Shown here piece after piece: positions 9,246 to 18,301 of a stretch of DNA of 37,918 nt. The position numbers and the translations under genes are program-made. How positions within the stretch are numbered: the stretch's first letter is position 1; each line of letters starts with the position of its first letter. The notes beneath the pieces are model-generated. The model was not told the origin of the DNA, searched no databases, and saw only the letters and a program-made list of their open reading frames with translations. The DNA is from an uncultured Oxalobacteraceae bacterium. Its GTDB lineage: Bacteria; Pseudomonadota; Gammaproteobacteria; Burkholderiales; Burkholderiaceae. The stretch lies in contig CAMLIL010000055.1 of assembly GCA_946480015.1 (NCBI GenBank), forward strand, positions 1 through 37,918, in the 5' to 3' direction.

Positions 9246-9599
9246 TCAGCTGCCGCGATACGTCGAATACGACCAGGGCGTCACCACCAGCGGCACATGG
9301 TAATTCTGGCCCGGATCGGCAATCCCGAAAGCAATCGTCACCCGGTCGATAAAGCGCGGCTCCGGCAAGGCCACGCCCTGCGCGGCGAAATAATCGCCCG
9401 CCGCAAACACCAGCTCGTAGCGTCCCGCGCGCATGGCCTCGCCGTCGAGCAGCGGGGCGTCGCAGCGTCCGTCCTGGTTGGTGACCGCCGACCTGATCAG
9501 CCTGCGCCCGCCGCCATCGAGCGCATACAGTTCGATGCCGACCCCGGCCCCCGGCTTGCCCTGCGCCGTATCCAAAACATGCGTGCTAAGTTTTCCCAT
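9246..9599 (-). CDS. uraH: 5-hydroxyisourate hydrolase (transthyretin-like)
   Basis: UraH hydrolyses 5-hydroxyisourate, the product of urate oxidase, to OHCU. The 117-residue product has the family N-terminus LSTHVLDTAQGKPGAGV with the active-site His, the internal FIDRVTIAFGIAD and YHVPLVVTPWSYSTYRGS segments, and ends in the diagnostic YRGS. I use the ATG at 9599, preceded by AGGG on the minus strand; the open frame extends far upstream but has no homology there. It is divergent from puuE, with about 100 bases between the starts. Confidence 0.95.
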   Translation of the reverse strand: MGKLSTHVLDTAQGKPGAGVGIELYALDGGGRRLIRSAVTNQDGRCDAPLLDGEAMRAGRYELVFAAGDYFAAQGVALPEPRFIDRVTIAFGIADPGQNYHVPLVVTPWSYSTYRGS

Positions 9600-9698
9600 G
9601 CGTATTTTTCCCTTGATTGCGCGTATCTTGTGGATCATATACCTGCGCGGGCAACTCGCTATATGATGGCAGATATACCATCCACACCGCGCCGACCC
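9600..9698. promoter_or_regulatory. Divergent promoter region of uraH and puuE
   Basis: This short region must carry promoters for both genes. It contains a 5-base inverted repeat, GATGG-N8-CCATC at 9665-9682, and a nearby GTAT-N12-ATAC at about 9622-9641. Either could be an operator for a purine-responsive regulator, but both repeats are short and no regulator gene lies in the window. Confidence 0.4.
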
Positions 9699-10658
9699 AT
9701 GATGAATAATCACGACTATCCACGCGACATGATCGGCTACGGCCGCACGCCGCCGCATCCGCTGTGGCCCGATCAGGCACGCGTGGCGCTGCAATTCGTC
9801 CTCAATTACGAAGAGGGCGGCGAGAACAATGTGCTGCACGGCGACCCCGCCTCGGAGACCTTCCTGTCCGAGATCATCGGCGCGCAAGCCTTCCCGATGC
9901 GCCACATGAGCATGGAGTCGCTGTACGAATACGGCTCGCGTGCCGGCCTGTGGCGCGTGCTGCGCATGTTCGAAGAGCGCAATGCGCCACTGACGATCTT
10001 CGCCGTCTCGACCGCCCTCCAGCGCAACAAGGAAGCGGTGGCGGCGTTCCGCCAGCTCGGCCACGAAATCGCTTGCCACGGCCTGAAGTGGATCTCGTAC
10101 CAGAACATCGACGAGAACACCGAACGCGCCCACATGCAGGAAGCGGTGCAGATCATCCGCGACCTCACCGGCAGCGCGCCGCTGGGCTGGTACACCGGAC
10201 GCGACTCGCCCAATACGCGCCGGCTGGTGGCCGAACACGGCGGTTTTCGCTACGACGCCGACTACTACGGCGACGACCTGCCGTTCTGGCAGCATGTCGA
10301 GTGCCGCGGCGCGGATGGAGCGTCCGTCGTCAAGCCGCAGCTGATCGTGCCCTACACGCTCGACACCAACGACATGCGCTTCGCCGCCATGCAGGGATTC
10401 AATTCCGGCACCCAGTTCTTCGATTACCTGAAGGACGCCTTCGACACCCTCTACGCGGAAGGGGACCCGCGTGGCTTGAACGCACCCAAGTTGCTGTCGA
10501 TCGGCCTGCACTGCCGCATCGCCGGCAGGCCGGCCCGCGCGGCGGCGCTGGCGCGCTTTCTGGACTATGTACTGGAGCACGACAAGGTATGGATCACACG
10601 CCGCATCGACATCGCCGAGCACTGGCATGCGCACCATCCTCATATGTCGATCGTCTGA
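9699..10658 (+). CDS. puuE: Allantoinase PuuE (polysaccharide-deacetylase type)
   Basis: PuuE hydrolyses allantoin to allantoate without metal and belongs to the polysaccharide-deacetylase superfamily. The translation contains DYPRDMIGYGRTPPHPLWP, LNYEEGGENNVLHGD, MRHMSMESLYEYGSRAG, WYTGRDSPNTRRLV and VPYTLDTNDMRFA, matching Pseudomonas PuuE as I remember it over its whole length. I chose the ATG at 9699, which gives 319 residues and begins next to the conserved DYPRD; ATGs at 9663, 9666 and 9702 are in frame and none has a clear ribosome-binding site. It is followed by xdhA after a 79-base gap. Confidence 0.94.
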   Translation: MMNNHDYPRDMIGYGRTPPHPLWPDQARVALQFVLNYEEGGENNVLHGDPASETFLSEIIGAQAFPMRHMSMESLYEYGSRAGLWRVLRMFEERNAPLTIFAVSTALQRNKEAVAAFRQLGHEIACHGLKWISYQNIDENTERAHMQEAVQIIRDLTGSAPLGWYTGRDSPNTRRLVAEHGGFRYDADYYGDDLPFWQHVECRGADGASVVKPQLIVPYTLDTNDMRFAAMQGFNSGTQFFDYLKDAFDTLYAEGDPRGLNAPKLLSIGLHCRIAGRPARAAALARFLDYVLEHDKVWITRRIDIAEHWHAHHPHMSIV

Positions 10659-10737
10659 TAAGCGACATCAACGATTTGATATAGTGGAGAATGCCGGCGG
10701 TGCTAACCTCACACGCTGGGATAAAGCCGAGGCAAGA

Positions 10738-12201
10738 ATGTCCGAACCGATCCGTTTCTACTACCAGGGCGCAGTGCGCGAGCTGCGCGGAACCGCGCCC
10801 ACGCGCACGGTCCTGCAGCATCTGCGCGAAGACCTGCACTGCACCGGCACCAAGGAAGGCTGTGCGGAAGGCGACTGCGGCGCCTGCACGGTGGTCGTGG
10901 GCGAACTCAAGGCCGGCAAGCTCGAACTCAAAGCCGTCAACTCCTGCATCGCGCTGGCGCCCACGCTGGACGGCAAGGCGCTGTTCTCGGTCGAGGACGT
11001 GGCGCAGCCCGATGGCACGCTGCATCCGGTGCAGCAGGCCATGGTCGAATGCCACGGCTCGCAATGCGGCTTCTGCACGCCCGGTTTCGTGATGTCCTTG
11101 TGGTCGATGTACGTGAACGACAAACCGGCCACGCGCTGCAATATCGACGCGGCGCTGTCCGGCAACCTGTGCCGCTGTACCGGTTACCGGCCGATTATCG
11201 ACGCGGCCCGGCGCATGGGCGAACTGCCGCGCGTGCGGTTCGATGCCGCCGCCGTCGCCAGCGCACTGGAATCGTTGCAGCGCAGCGAAACCTTCACCTA
11301 CAGCGCCAACGCCCAAACCTTCCACGCGCCGCGCACGCTCGATGAACTCATCGCGCTGCGCGCCGCCAAGCCTGCGGCCACACTGCTGGCTGGTTCGACC
11401 GACGTGGGTCTGTGGATCACCAAGCAAATGCGCGACCTGGGCGACATCATCTATCTTGGCCACGTCGGCGCGCTCAAGAACGTGCAGGATGCCGACGGCA
11501 TGATCGTCATCGGCGCCGGCGTGACGCTGGAAGAGGCTTACGCCGCCGTGTGCCGCCACTATCCCGATCAACTGGGCCAGATGTGGCAGCGCTTCGCCTC
11601 GCTCCCTGTGCGCAATGCCGGCACCCTGGGCGGCAATGTGGCCAACGGGTCGCCGATCGGCGATTCGATGCCATGGATGATCGCGCTCGGCGCGCAGGTG
11701 GTGCTCAATGGCGTGGAAGGCCAGCGCGTGCTGGCGCTGGAGGACCTCTACCTCGGCTACCAGCAAAAGGACATGCGTCCCGGCGAATTCGTTCAGGCGG
11801 TACGCATTCCTCTGCCGCGCGCGGGCCTGCGCTTTCGCACCTACAAGCTGGCCAAGCGCTTCGACCAGGATATCTCGGCGGTGTGCGCGGCCTTCGCCTT
11901 GAGCATGGACGGCGATGTTATCCAGGACGCCCGCATCGCCTTCGGCGGAATGGCGGCCACGCCCAAACGCGCGGCCGCGGCCGAAGAACTGCTGCGCGGC
12001 CAGCCGTGGTCGGAAGAGGTGATGAAGCAGGCCATGGCCGCCCTGGTGCGCGATTACGCGCCGCTGTCGGACATGCGCGCCTCCAGCGCCTACCGCATGA
12101 AGGCGGCGCGCAACCTGCTGCGCCGCTTCTGGCTCGAGACGCGCAGCGAGGCGCCGCTCTCGGCCGCCGAGGTCAACGCCTTCGCCGTGGAGCTTGCATG
12201 A
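10738..12201 (+). CDS. xdhA: Xanthine dehydrogenase small subunit (2Fe-2S and FAD)
   Basis: XdhA carries the electron-transfer part of xanthine dehydrogenase, which oxidises hypoxanthine and xanthine to urate. The 487-residue product has a plant-type 2Fe-2S domain with C42, C47, C50 and C70, a second 2Fe-2S domain with CHGSQCGFC and NLCRCTGY, then a FAD-binding domain with TLLAGSTDVGLW and LGGNVANGSPIGDSMP. The start at 10738 is supported by GAGG six bases upstream and by homology; the open frame extends 57 codons further with no family match. The stop overlaps the xdhB start as ATGA. Confidence 0.97.
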   Translation: MSEPIRFYYQGAVRELRGTAPTRTVLQHLREDLHCTGTKEGCAEGDCGACTVVVGELKAGKLELKAVNSCIALAPTLDGKALFSVEDVAQPDGTLHPVQQAMVECHGSQCGFCTPGFVMSLWSMYVNDKPATRCNIDAALSGNLCRCTGYRPIIDAARRMGELPRVRFDAAAVASALESLQRSETFTYSANAQTFHAPRTLDELIALRAAKPAATLLAGSTDVGLWITKQMRDLGDIIYLGHVGALKNVQDADGMIVIGAGVTLEEAYAAVCRHYPDQLGQMWQRFASLPVRNAGTLGGNVANGSPIGDSMPWMIALGAQVVLNGVEGQRVLALEDLYLGYQQKDMRPGEFVQAVRIPLPRAGLRFRTYKLAKRFDQDISAVCAAFALSMDGDVIQDARIAFGGMAATPKRAAAAEELLRGQPWSEEVMKQAMAALVRDYAPLSDMRASSAYRMKAARNLLRRFWLETRSEAPLSAAEVNAFAVELA

Positions 12202-14489
12202 GCGCCGTCGGCAAGCCGCTGCCCCACGAATCGGCGCGCCTGCACGTGCTGGGCCAGGCCACCTACACCGACGATATCGCGGAGGTGCGGGGCACCCTGC
12301 ACGCCGCACTGGGTTTGTCGACCAAACCGCACGCCAATATCACCTCGCTCGATCTGAGCGCCGTGCGCGCCAGTGCCGGCGTGGTCGCGGTGCTCACCGT
12401 GGCGGACATCCCGGGCACAAACGACTGCGGCCCGATCATCCACGACGATCCGATTCTGGCCGACGGCGTGGTGATGTATGTCGGCCAGCCGGTCTTCATC
12501 GTTGTGGCCGACACGCACGACAACGCACGCCGCGCCGCGCGGCTGGGCAAGATCGGCTACGAGGAACTGCCCGCGATCCTGACGCCGCAGGCGGCCAAGG
12601 CGGCGCAATCGTACGTGCTGCCGCCGATGCATCTGGCGCGCGGCGACTGCCAGGCTGCGTTCGAGCGCGCGCCGCACAAGCTCAAGGGCCAGCTGTACGT
12701 GGGCGGCCAGGAACAGTTTTACCTGGAAGGGCAGATCGCCTACGCCATCCCGAAAGAGGACAAGGGCATGCTGGTGCAGTGTTCGACCCAGCACCCGAGC
12801 GAAATGCAGCATGTCGTGGCGCACGCGCTGGGACTGCATTCGCACCATGTGGTGGTCGAGTGCCGCCGCATGGGGGGCGGATTCGGCGGCAAGGAGTCGC
12901 AGTCGGCCCTGTGGGCGGCGGCCGCCGCCATCGCCGCGCACCGGCTCAAGCGCGCCGTCAAGCTGCGCGCCGACCGCGACGACGACATGCTCGTCACCGG
13001 CAAGCGCCACTGCTTCCATTACGAGTATGAAATCGGCTACGACGGCAACGGCAAAATCCTCGCCGCAAAGGTGGACATGGTGACGCGCGCCGGCTATTCG
13101 GCCGATCTGTCCGGGCCGGTGGCCACGCGCGCGGTCTGCCACTTCGACAACGCCTATTACCTGTCCGACGTCGATATCCGCGCCGCCTGCGGCAAGACCA
13201 ACACCCAGTCCAACACCGCCTTCCGAGGCTTTGGCGGACCGCAGGGCGCGATCGCGATCGAATACGCGATCGACGAAATCGCCCGCAACCTGGGCCGCGA
13301 CGCGCTCGATATCCGCCGGGTGAATTTCTATGGCCGCGGTACCGATGACGTCACGCCATATGGACAAGTGGTGGTCGACAACGTGATTCACGAACTGTGC
13401 GCCGAACTGGAGCAGAGCAGCGACTACCGCCAGCGCCGCGCGGCCATTGCCGCCTTCAACCGCGCCAGTCCGGTGCTCAAGAAAGGCCTGGCGCTCACGC
13501 CGGTCAAATTCGGCATCGCCTTTAACGTCACGCACCTGAATCAGGCCGGTGCGCTGGTTCATGTGTATGTCGATGGCTCGGTGATCGTCAATCACGGCGG
13601 CACCGAGATGGGGCAGGGCGTCAACACCAAGGTGATGCAGGTGGTGGCGCATGAGCTGGGCATCGATATCGACCACGTGCGCGCCACCGCGACCGATACC
13701 AGCAAGGTGTCCAATACCTCCGCCACCGCCGCGTCGACCGGTGCCGATCTGAACGGCAAGGCCGCGCAGGACGCGGCCCGGCAGATCCGCGAGCGCCTCG
13801 CCGCCTTCGCTGCAAAACAGCACGGCGCCAGCCTGGACGAAGTGCGCTTCGCCGCCAACCATGTGATCGTCAACGGCCAGGAAATACCGTTCCCGATGCT
13901 GGTGCAAAAGGCCTATCTGGCGCGCGTGCAGCTGTGGTCCGACGGCTTCTACGCCACGCCCGGTTTGCACTGGGACCCCAAGACCATGAAGGGCCGTCCC
14001 TTTTCCTATTTCGCCTACGGGGCGGCGGTGGCCGAAGTGGTGGTCGACACCTTGACCGGCGAATGGAAACTGCTGCGTGCCGACGCGCTGTATGACGCCG
14101 GCAAGTCGCTCAACCCGGCCATCGATATCGGCCAGGTGGAGGGCGCCTTCATCCAGGGCATGGGCTGGCTGACCACCGAAGAACTGTGGTGGAACGCCGG
14201 CGGCAAGTTGATGACGCAGGCGCCCTCGACCTACAAGATCCCATCGGTGTCGGACTGCCCCAGGGATTTGCGCATCAAGCTGTTCGACAACGCCAACGTC
14301 GAGGACAGCATTCACCGCTCCAAGGCTGTGGGCGAACCGCCGCTGCTGCTGCCGTTCTCGGTGTTTTTCGCCATCCGCGATGCGGTGTCGAGCGTGGGCG
14401 GTCACAAGATCAATCCGCCGCTGAACGCGCCCGCGACCAGCGAGGAAATCCTCAACGCCATCGCCGCCGTCGAAGGCGCCGTGACATGA
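12198..14489 (+). CDS. xdhB: Xanthine dehydrogenase large (molybdopterin) subunit
   Basis: XdhB holds the molybdenum cofactor and the hydroxylation site. The 763-residue product starts MSAVGKPLPHESARLHVLGQ and contains the cofactor motifs RMGGGFGGKESQ, TAFRGFGGPQGAIAIEY, GGTEMGQGVNTKVMQVVAHE and, near the C-terminus, KAVGEPPLLLPFSVFFAIRD, whose Glu is the expected catalytic base. Length is normal for the two-subunit bacterial enzyme. The start codon overlaps the xdhA stop by four bases and the stop overlaps xdhC by four, so translation is probably coupled. Confidence 0.97.
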   Translation: MSAVGKPLPHESARLHVLGQATYTDDIAEVRGTLHAALGLSTKPHANITSLDLSAVRASAGVVAVLTVADIPGTNDCGPIIHDDPILADGVVMYVGQPVFIVVADTHDNARRAARLGKIGYEELPAILTPQAAKAAQSYVLPPMHLARGDCQAAFERAPHKLKGQLYVGGQEQFYLEGQIAYAIPKEDKGMLVQCSTQHPSEMQHVVAHALGLHSHHVVVECRRMGGGFGGKESQSALWAAAAAIAAHRLKRAVKLRADRDDDMLVTGKRHCFHYEYEIGYDGNGKILAAKVDMVTRAGYSADLSGPVATRAVCHFDNAYYLSDVDIRAACGKTNTQSNTAFRGFGGPQGAIAIEYAIDEIARNLGRDALDIRRVNFYGRGTDDVTPYGQVVVDNVIHELCAELEQSSDYRQRRAAIAAFNRASPVLKKGLALTPVKFGIAFNVTHLNQAGALVHVYVDGSVIVNHGGTEMGQGVNTKVMQVVAHELGIDIDHVRATATDTSKVSNTSATAASTGADLNGKAAQDAARQIRERLAAFAAKQHGASLDEVRFAANHVIVNGQEIPFPMLVQKAYLARVQLWSDGFYATPGLHWDPKTMKGRPFSYFAYGAAVAEVVVDTLTGEWKLLRADALYDAGKSLNPAIDIGQVEGAFIQGMGWLTTEELWWNAGGKLMTQAPSTYKIPSVSDCPRDLRIKLFDNANVEDSIHRSKAVGEPPLLLPFSVFFAIRDAVSSVGGHKINPPLNAPATSEEILNAIAAVEGAVT

Positions 14490-15370
14490 ACGCCGTACTG
14501 GTCACGGTGGCCAGGGTCGAAGGCTCCGGCCCACGCGAGCCGGGCACCCATATGCTCGTCGGCCGCGATGAAGTCAACGGCACCGTTGGCGGAGGCCACC
14601 TCGAACTGCGCGCCATCGATATTGCCCGCACCATGGCGGCGACCGGGCGTACGCGCCACCTCGAACGCTTCGCGCTCGGCCCCAGCCTGGGACAGTGCTG
14701 CGGCGGCGTCGTGTACCTGGCGTTCGAACTGGGCGTAGAGCTGGAGGAGCGCCCGCTCGAAGACCGCTGGCGCGTGGTGGCGCTCGATGGCGATGGGCCG
14801 GCGCCCCCATTCGACCGCACGCGCGGCACCCATCTGATGCAGGCTCCCGACGGCAGCCGCTGGCTGATCGACGCGATCCGCGCGCCGCGCAACCATCTCG
14901 TGCTGTTCGGCGCGGGCCACGTGGGCGCCGCCATCGTCAAGGCGCTGGCCGAGCTGCCGTGCACCGTCACCTGGGTGGACGAGCGCGAGGACATGTTCCC
15001 GCCCGAGGTTCCCGCCAACGTCACCGTCGAAGCATCGGACACACCGGAAGCGCTGGTGGGCGATGCCCCGCCGAACGCCTGGTATCTCGTCATGACGCAC
15101 AGCCACGCGCTCGACCAGCGCCTGACGGAAGCGATCATGGCCCGTTCCGACGTGGCCTGGTTCGGCCTGATCGGCTCGCACACCAAGCGCATGCAGTTCG
15201 AGCATCGCCTGCGCGCGCGCGGCGTGCCGCAGGACCGTATCGCCGCCATGGTCTGTCCGATCGGCCTGCCCGGCATCACCAACAAGGCGCCGGCAGTGAT
15301 CGCCGCTTCCGTGTGCGCCCAGCTTCTGCTCGCGTGGGAAACGCACGCCGGCATACAACAAGGATTCTGA
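14486..15370 (+). CDS. xdhC: XdhC, molybdenum cofactor sulfuration/insertion factor
   Basis: XdhC binds molybdenum cofactor, promotes its sulfuration and delivers it to XdhB; it is not part of the final enzyme. The 294-residue product has the N-terminal XdhC/CoxI motif TVGGGHLELRAI and the cysteine pair QCCGGVV, then a Rossmann domain with VLFGAGHVGAAIVKAL and the C-terminal GLIGSHTKRMQF and CPIGLPGITNKAPAVIA. The ATG overlaps the xdhB stop; the last base of its own stop is the first base of the guaD start. Confidence 0.95.
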   Translation: MNAVLVTVARVEGSGPREPGTHMLVGRDEVNGTVGGGHLELRAIDIARTMAATGRTRHLERFALGPSLGQCCGGVVYLAFELGVELEERPLEDRWRVVALDGDGPAPPFDRTRGTHLMQAPDGSRWLIDAIRAPRNHLVLFGAGHVGAAIVKALAELPCTVTWVDEREDMFPPEVPANVTVEASDTPEALVGDAPPNAWYLVMTHSHALDQRLTEAIMARSDVAWFGLIGSHTKRMQFEHRLRARGVPQDRIAAMVCPIGLPGITNKAPAVIAASVCAQLLLAWETHAGIQQGF

Positions 15371-16671
15371 TGTCACTGGCCAGCTATCGCGGCAACGTGC
15401 TGCACTTTCGCGCCGATCCGGCCTTCGATCCCGACGCCATCGCCTGGCACGAGGATGGCCTGCTCATCGTCGACGGCGGCAAAGTGGTGGCCGCCGGGGA
15501 CTACGCCGCGCTGGCGCCAACCCTGCCGCCCGGCGCACCGGTGCACGACCACCGCGGCAAACTGATCGTGCCCGGCTTCATCGACACCCATCTGCATTTC
15601 CCCCAGACCGACATGATCGCCTCGCCGGCACCGGGCCTGCTGCCCTGGCTGGAGACCTACACCTTCCCGACCGAGCGACAGTTCGGCGACCCGGTGCATG
15701 CCGGCGAGGTGGCCGAATTTTTCCTCGACGAGCTGCTGCGCTGCGGGACCACCACCGCCATGGTCTACTGCACGGTGCACAAGGAATCGGTCGACGCCTT
15801 CTTTGAAGCCAGCACGCGGCGCGGCCTGCGCATGGTGGCCGGCAAGGTGCTGATGGACCGGCACTGCCCGGAATTTTTATGCGATACGGCCGACGGCGGC
15901 GTGCGCGAAAGCGAAGAATTGATCCGCAAATGGCACAAGCGGGGCAGGTCGCTGTACGCCATCACGCCGCGCTTCGCGCCCACCTCCACCGACGCGCAGC
16001 TGGGCCTGGCCGGCGAACTGGCGGGGGCCTATCCCGACACCTTCATCCAGACCCACGTGTCGGAAAACCAGGATGAATGCAGCTGGGTCAAGGCGCTGTA
16101 CCCCAAGGCGCGCAGCTACCTGGACGTGTACGACCATTTCGGCCTGATGCGCGAGCGCGCGATGTACGGCCATTGCATCTGGCTCGACGACCGCGATTTC
16201 GCGCGCATGGCCGAGAGCGGGGCTGCGGCGGCGGTCTGCCCGACCTCCAACCTGTTCCTGGGCAGCGGCCTGTTCGATTTCGAACGCGCCGACGCAGCGC
16301 GGGTATCCATGTCGCTGGCCACCGATGTGGGCGGCGGCACCTCGTTCTCGATGTTGCAAACAATGAATGAAGCCTATAAAGTAGCGCGGCTGAAGGGCAG
16401 CTATCTGCCGGCGGCGCGCATGTTTTATCTGGCCACGCTGGGCGCGGCGCGCAGCATGCGGCTCGACGGGGTGATCGGCAGTTTCGCGTCCGGCGCGGAG
16501 GCCGACTTCATCGTGCTCGATCCGCGCGCCACGCCACTGCTGGCACGCCGCAGCGCACTTTGCGACAACCTGGAAGAACTGCTGTTCGCGCTGGCGCTGC
16601 TGGGCGACGACCGCGCCGTCAGCGCGACGTTTTCAGCCGGACGCGAAGTGCACCGCCGCTTAACCCAATAG
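15370..16671 (+). CDS. guaD: Guanine deaminase
   Basis: GuaD converts guanine to xanthine, feeding XdhAB. It is a zinc amidohydrolase. The 433-residue product has PGFIDTHLHFPQTD with metal ligands H74 and H76, HVSENQDE, YGHCIWLDD and ATDVGGGTSFSMLQTMNEAY, all standard for bacterial GuaD. No signal peptide is seen, so it acts in the cytoplasm. AAGGA lies upstream at normal spacing within the end of xdhC. It belongs to the xdhABC transcription unit. Confidence 0.96.
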   Translation: MSLASYRGNVLHFRADPAFDPDAIAWHEDGLLIVDGGKVVAAGDYAALAPTLPPGAPVHDHRGKLIVPGFIDTHLHFPQTDMIASPAPGLLPWLETYTFPTERQFGDPVHAGEVAEFFLDELLRCGTTTAMVYCTVHKESVDAFFEASTRRGLRMVAGKVLMDRHCPEFLCDTADGGVRESEELIRKWHKRGRSLYAITPRFAPTSTDAQLGLAGELAGAYPDTFIQTHVSENQDECSWVKALYPKARSYLDVYDHFGLMRERAMYGHCIWLDDRDFARMAESGAAAAVCPTSNLFLGSGLFDFERADAARVSMSLATDVGGGTSFSMLQTMNEAYKVARLKGSYLPAARMFYLATLGAARSMRLDGVIGSFASGAEADFIVLDPRATPLLARRSALCDNLEELLFALALLGDDRAVSATFSAGREVHRRLTQ

Positions 16672-16682
16672 AAAGCCGTCCC

Positions 16683-18158
16683 ATGACCAGAACATCGAGC
16701 AGTCTGCTGATCGCCCTGCTGATCGCTTCCAGCGCCCACGCCAAAGGACCGGCCAGCATCAAGGCCAACGAAGCGGCCACTGCGCGCTATTACGCGGCGC
16801 TGATCGCGCACGCGCCGAAGATGGCCGAACTGACGATGTTCTTCACCCAGATGCCCAAGGGCGGCGACCTGCACCACCATTATTCAGGCGCCGTGTATGC
16901 CGAACAGTATGTCGACTTTCTCGACCGGGAAGGCTTCTGCGTCGACAAGGCCACCTACCGCATCGTGACCGACACGGCGCTGGCTGCCGCCGAACGCGCC
17001 AAGCCGGCCAAAGAGCGCGCCTGCCTGGGAACTGCCGACCTGCTGGCCGACGACCAGACTTACCGCGAACTGCTGCAGCGCTGGTCGAGCAAGGACTTTC
17101 ACAATCACGGCGCCATCCAGCCGCCGCCGGACCGCCAGTTCTTCCAGACCTTCCTGTACTTCGACGCGGTCTCGAACACCAATTTCGGCGCTGGCCTGCA
17201 GGAGCTCAAGACCCGCGCGCTGCAGGAGAACGTCAGCTACATCGAAACCATGTTCAAGAAGGCGCCGTCGATCGCCAACCCCGATTTCGACGCGGCGATC
17301 GGGCAGGGCGCCGATACCGAAGCGCTCATGCGCGACTGGTACGCCGTGCTCGACAAGGACCCGGCCTTCAATCAGAGCGTGACCGATTTCGTCGCCAAAG
17401 TCGCCGCTGCCCACCAGGGCATCGACGACCAGAACTTCACCATGCGCTACCAGACCTATGTGCTGCGCCTGCAGCCCCCGTCGCTGGTCTTTTCGACCAT
17501 GGTGTCGGCCTTCAAGGCGGCCAGCCAGAGTGAGGTACTGGTCGGCGTGAACATCGTCGGCCAGGAGAGCCAGTACGTGTCGATGCGCGACTACGCGCTG
17601 CATATGCGCATGTTCAAATTCCTGCACGAGCGCTACCCGAACGTGAAGCTGGCCCTGCATGCCGGCGAGCTGGCGCTGGGCGACGTGCCGCCGGAAGGAC
17701 TGCAGTTCCACATCGACCAGGCCGTGCACGTGGCCGGCGCCAACCGCATCGGTCACGGCATCGATCTGGCGCACGAGGCCAACGCCATCGGCATCATGAA
17801 AACCATGCGCGAGAAGGACATCCCGGTCGAGATCAACCTGACCAGCAATGCCTTCATCTCTGGCATCGAAGGCGACGAGCATCCGCTCACCCTGTATCGC
17901 AAATACGGCGTGCCCTACGTGATCTCGACCGACGACGCCGGCGTCACGCGGCACAACCTGGCCAACGAATACGTGCTGTTCGCCAGCCGCTACAAGCCCG
18001 ATTACGCCGAAATCAAGCGCGCCGTGTACAACAGCGTGCGCTATTCTTTCCTCAAGGGCGCGGACAAGCAGCGCCTGGCGGCGCAGCTCGACCAGCGCTT
18101 TGCCGCGTTCGAAAAGGCCGTGGTGGCCCTGGAGGCCAGCAAGGTGGCCGGGCGCTGA
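16683..18158 (+). CDS. Exported adenosine deaminase-like metal hydrolase
   Basis: The 491-residue product starts with an apparent signal peptide (SSLLIALLIASSAHA, cleavage about residue 20) and has the adenosine deaminase motifs: GGDLHHHYSGAV with the HxH pair H64/H66, LALHAGE, ANRIGHGIDL, and VISTDDAGVTRHNLANEY near the C-terminus. Resembling the secreted ADGF/ADA2 type in layout, it probably deaminates adenosine or deoxyadenosine outside the cytoplasm. It is longer than cytoplasmic Add (about 330 residues), with extra N-terminal and central sequence. It follows guaD by 11 bases and is likely in the same operon. Activity on adenosine itself is inferred. Confidence 0.85.
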   Translation: MTRTSSSLLIALLIASSAHAKGPASIKANEAATARYYAALIAHAPKMAELTMFFTQMPKGGDLHHHYSGAVYAEQYVDFLDREGFCVDKATYRIVTDTALAAAERAKPAKERACLGTADLLADDQTYRELLQRWSSKDFHNHGAIQPPPDRQFFQTFLYFDAVSNTNFGAGLQELKTRALQENVSYIETMFKKAPSIANPDFDAAIGQGADTEALMRDWYAVLDKDPAFNQSVTDFVAKVAAAHQGIDDQNFTMRYQTYVLRLQPPSLVFSTMVSAFKAASQSEVLVGVNIVGQESQYVSMRDYALHMRMFKFLHERYPNVKLALHAGELALGDVPPEGLQFHIDQAVHVAGANRIGHGIDLAHEANAIGIMKTMREKDIPVEINLTSNAFISGIEGDEHPLTLYRKYGVPYVISTDDAGVTRHNLANEYVLFASRYKPDYAEIKRAVYNSVRYSFLKGADKQRLAAQLDQRFAAFEKAVVALEASKVAGR

Positions 18159-18222
18159 TGCCACGATCGCTACGCATGCAGCCCAAAATGTGAGGGCTTT
18201 GCGATTTTTGATGTATTACTTC

Positions 18223-18251
18223 GGAACCCGATCACTCTTTCCATTCACTCA
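18223..18251 (+). promoter_or_regulatory. Candidate HrpL-type hrp box
   Basis: GGAACC at 18223-18228, 16 bases, then TCACTCA at 18245-18251. The consensus for the ECF sigma factor HrpL of group I Hrp type III systems is GGAACC-N15/16-CCACNNA; only the first base of the second box differs. It ends 50 bases before the GTG of the effector-like gene, on the same strand. Other GGAACC hexamers that I checked in the window have no partner box at this spacing. Confidence 0.65.
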
Positions 18252-18301
18252 TACGAGCGTAAATTCGCTACGCGATTAAATGAGAAACAGGAAAGGGCTC
18301 C

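Noticed and set aside
18159..18301. PIP/hrpII box (TTCG-N16-TTCG) upstream of the effector-like gene
   Set aside because: Two TTCG tetramers are present but are about 40 bases apart, so the Ralstonia/Xanthomonas-type element is not supported; the HrpL-type motif fits better.
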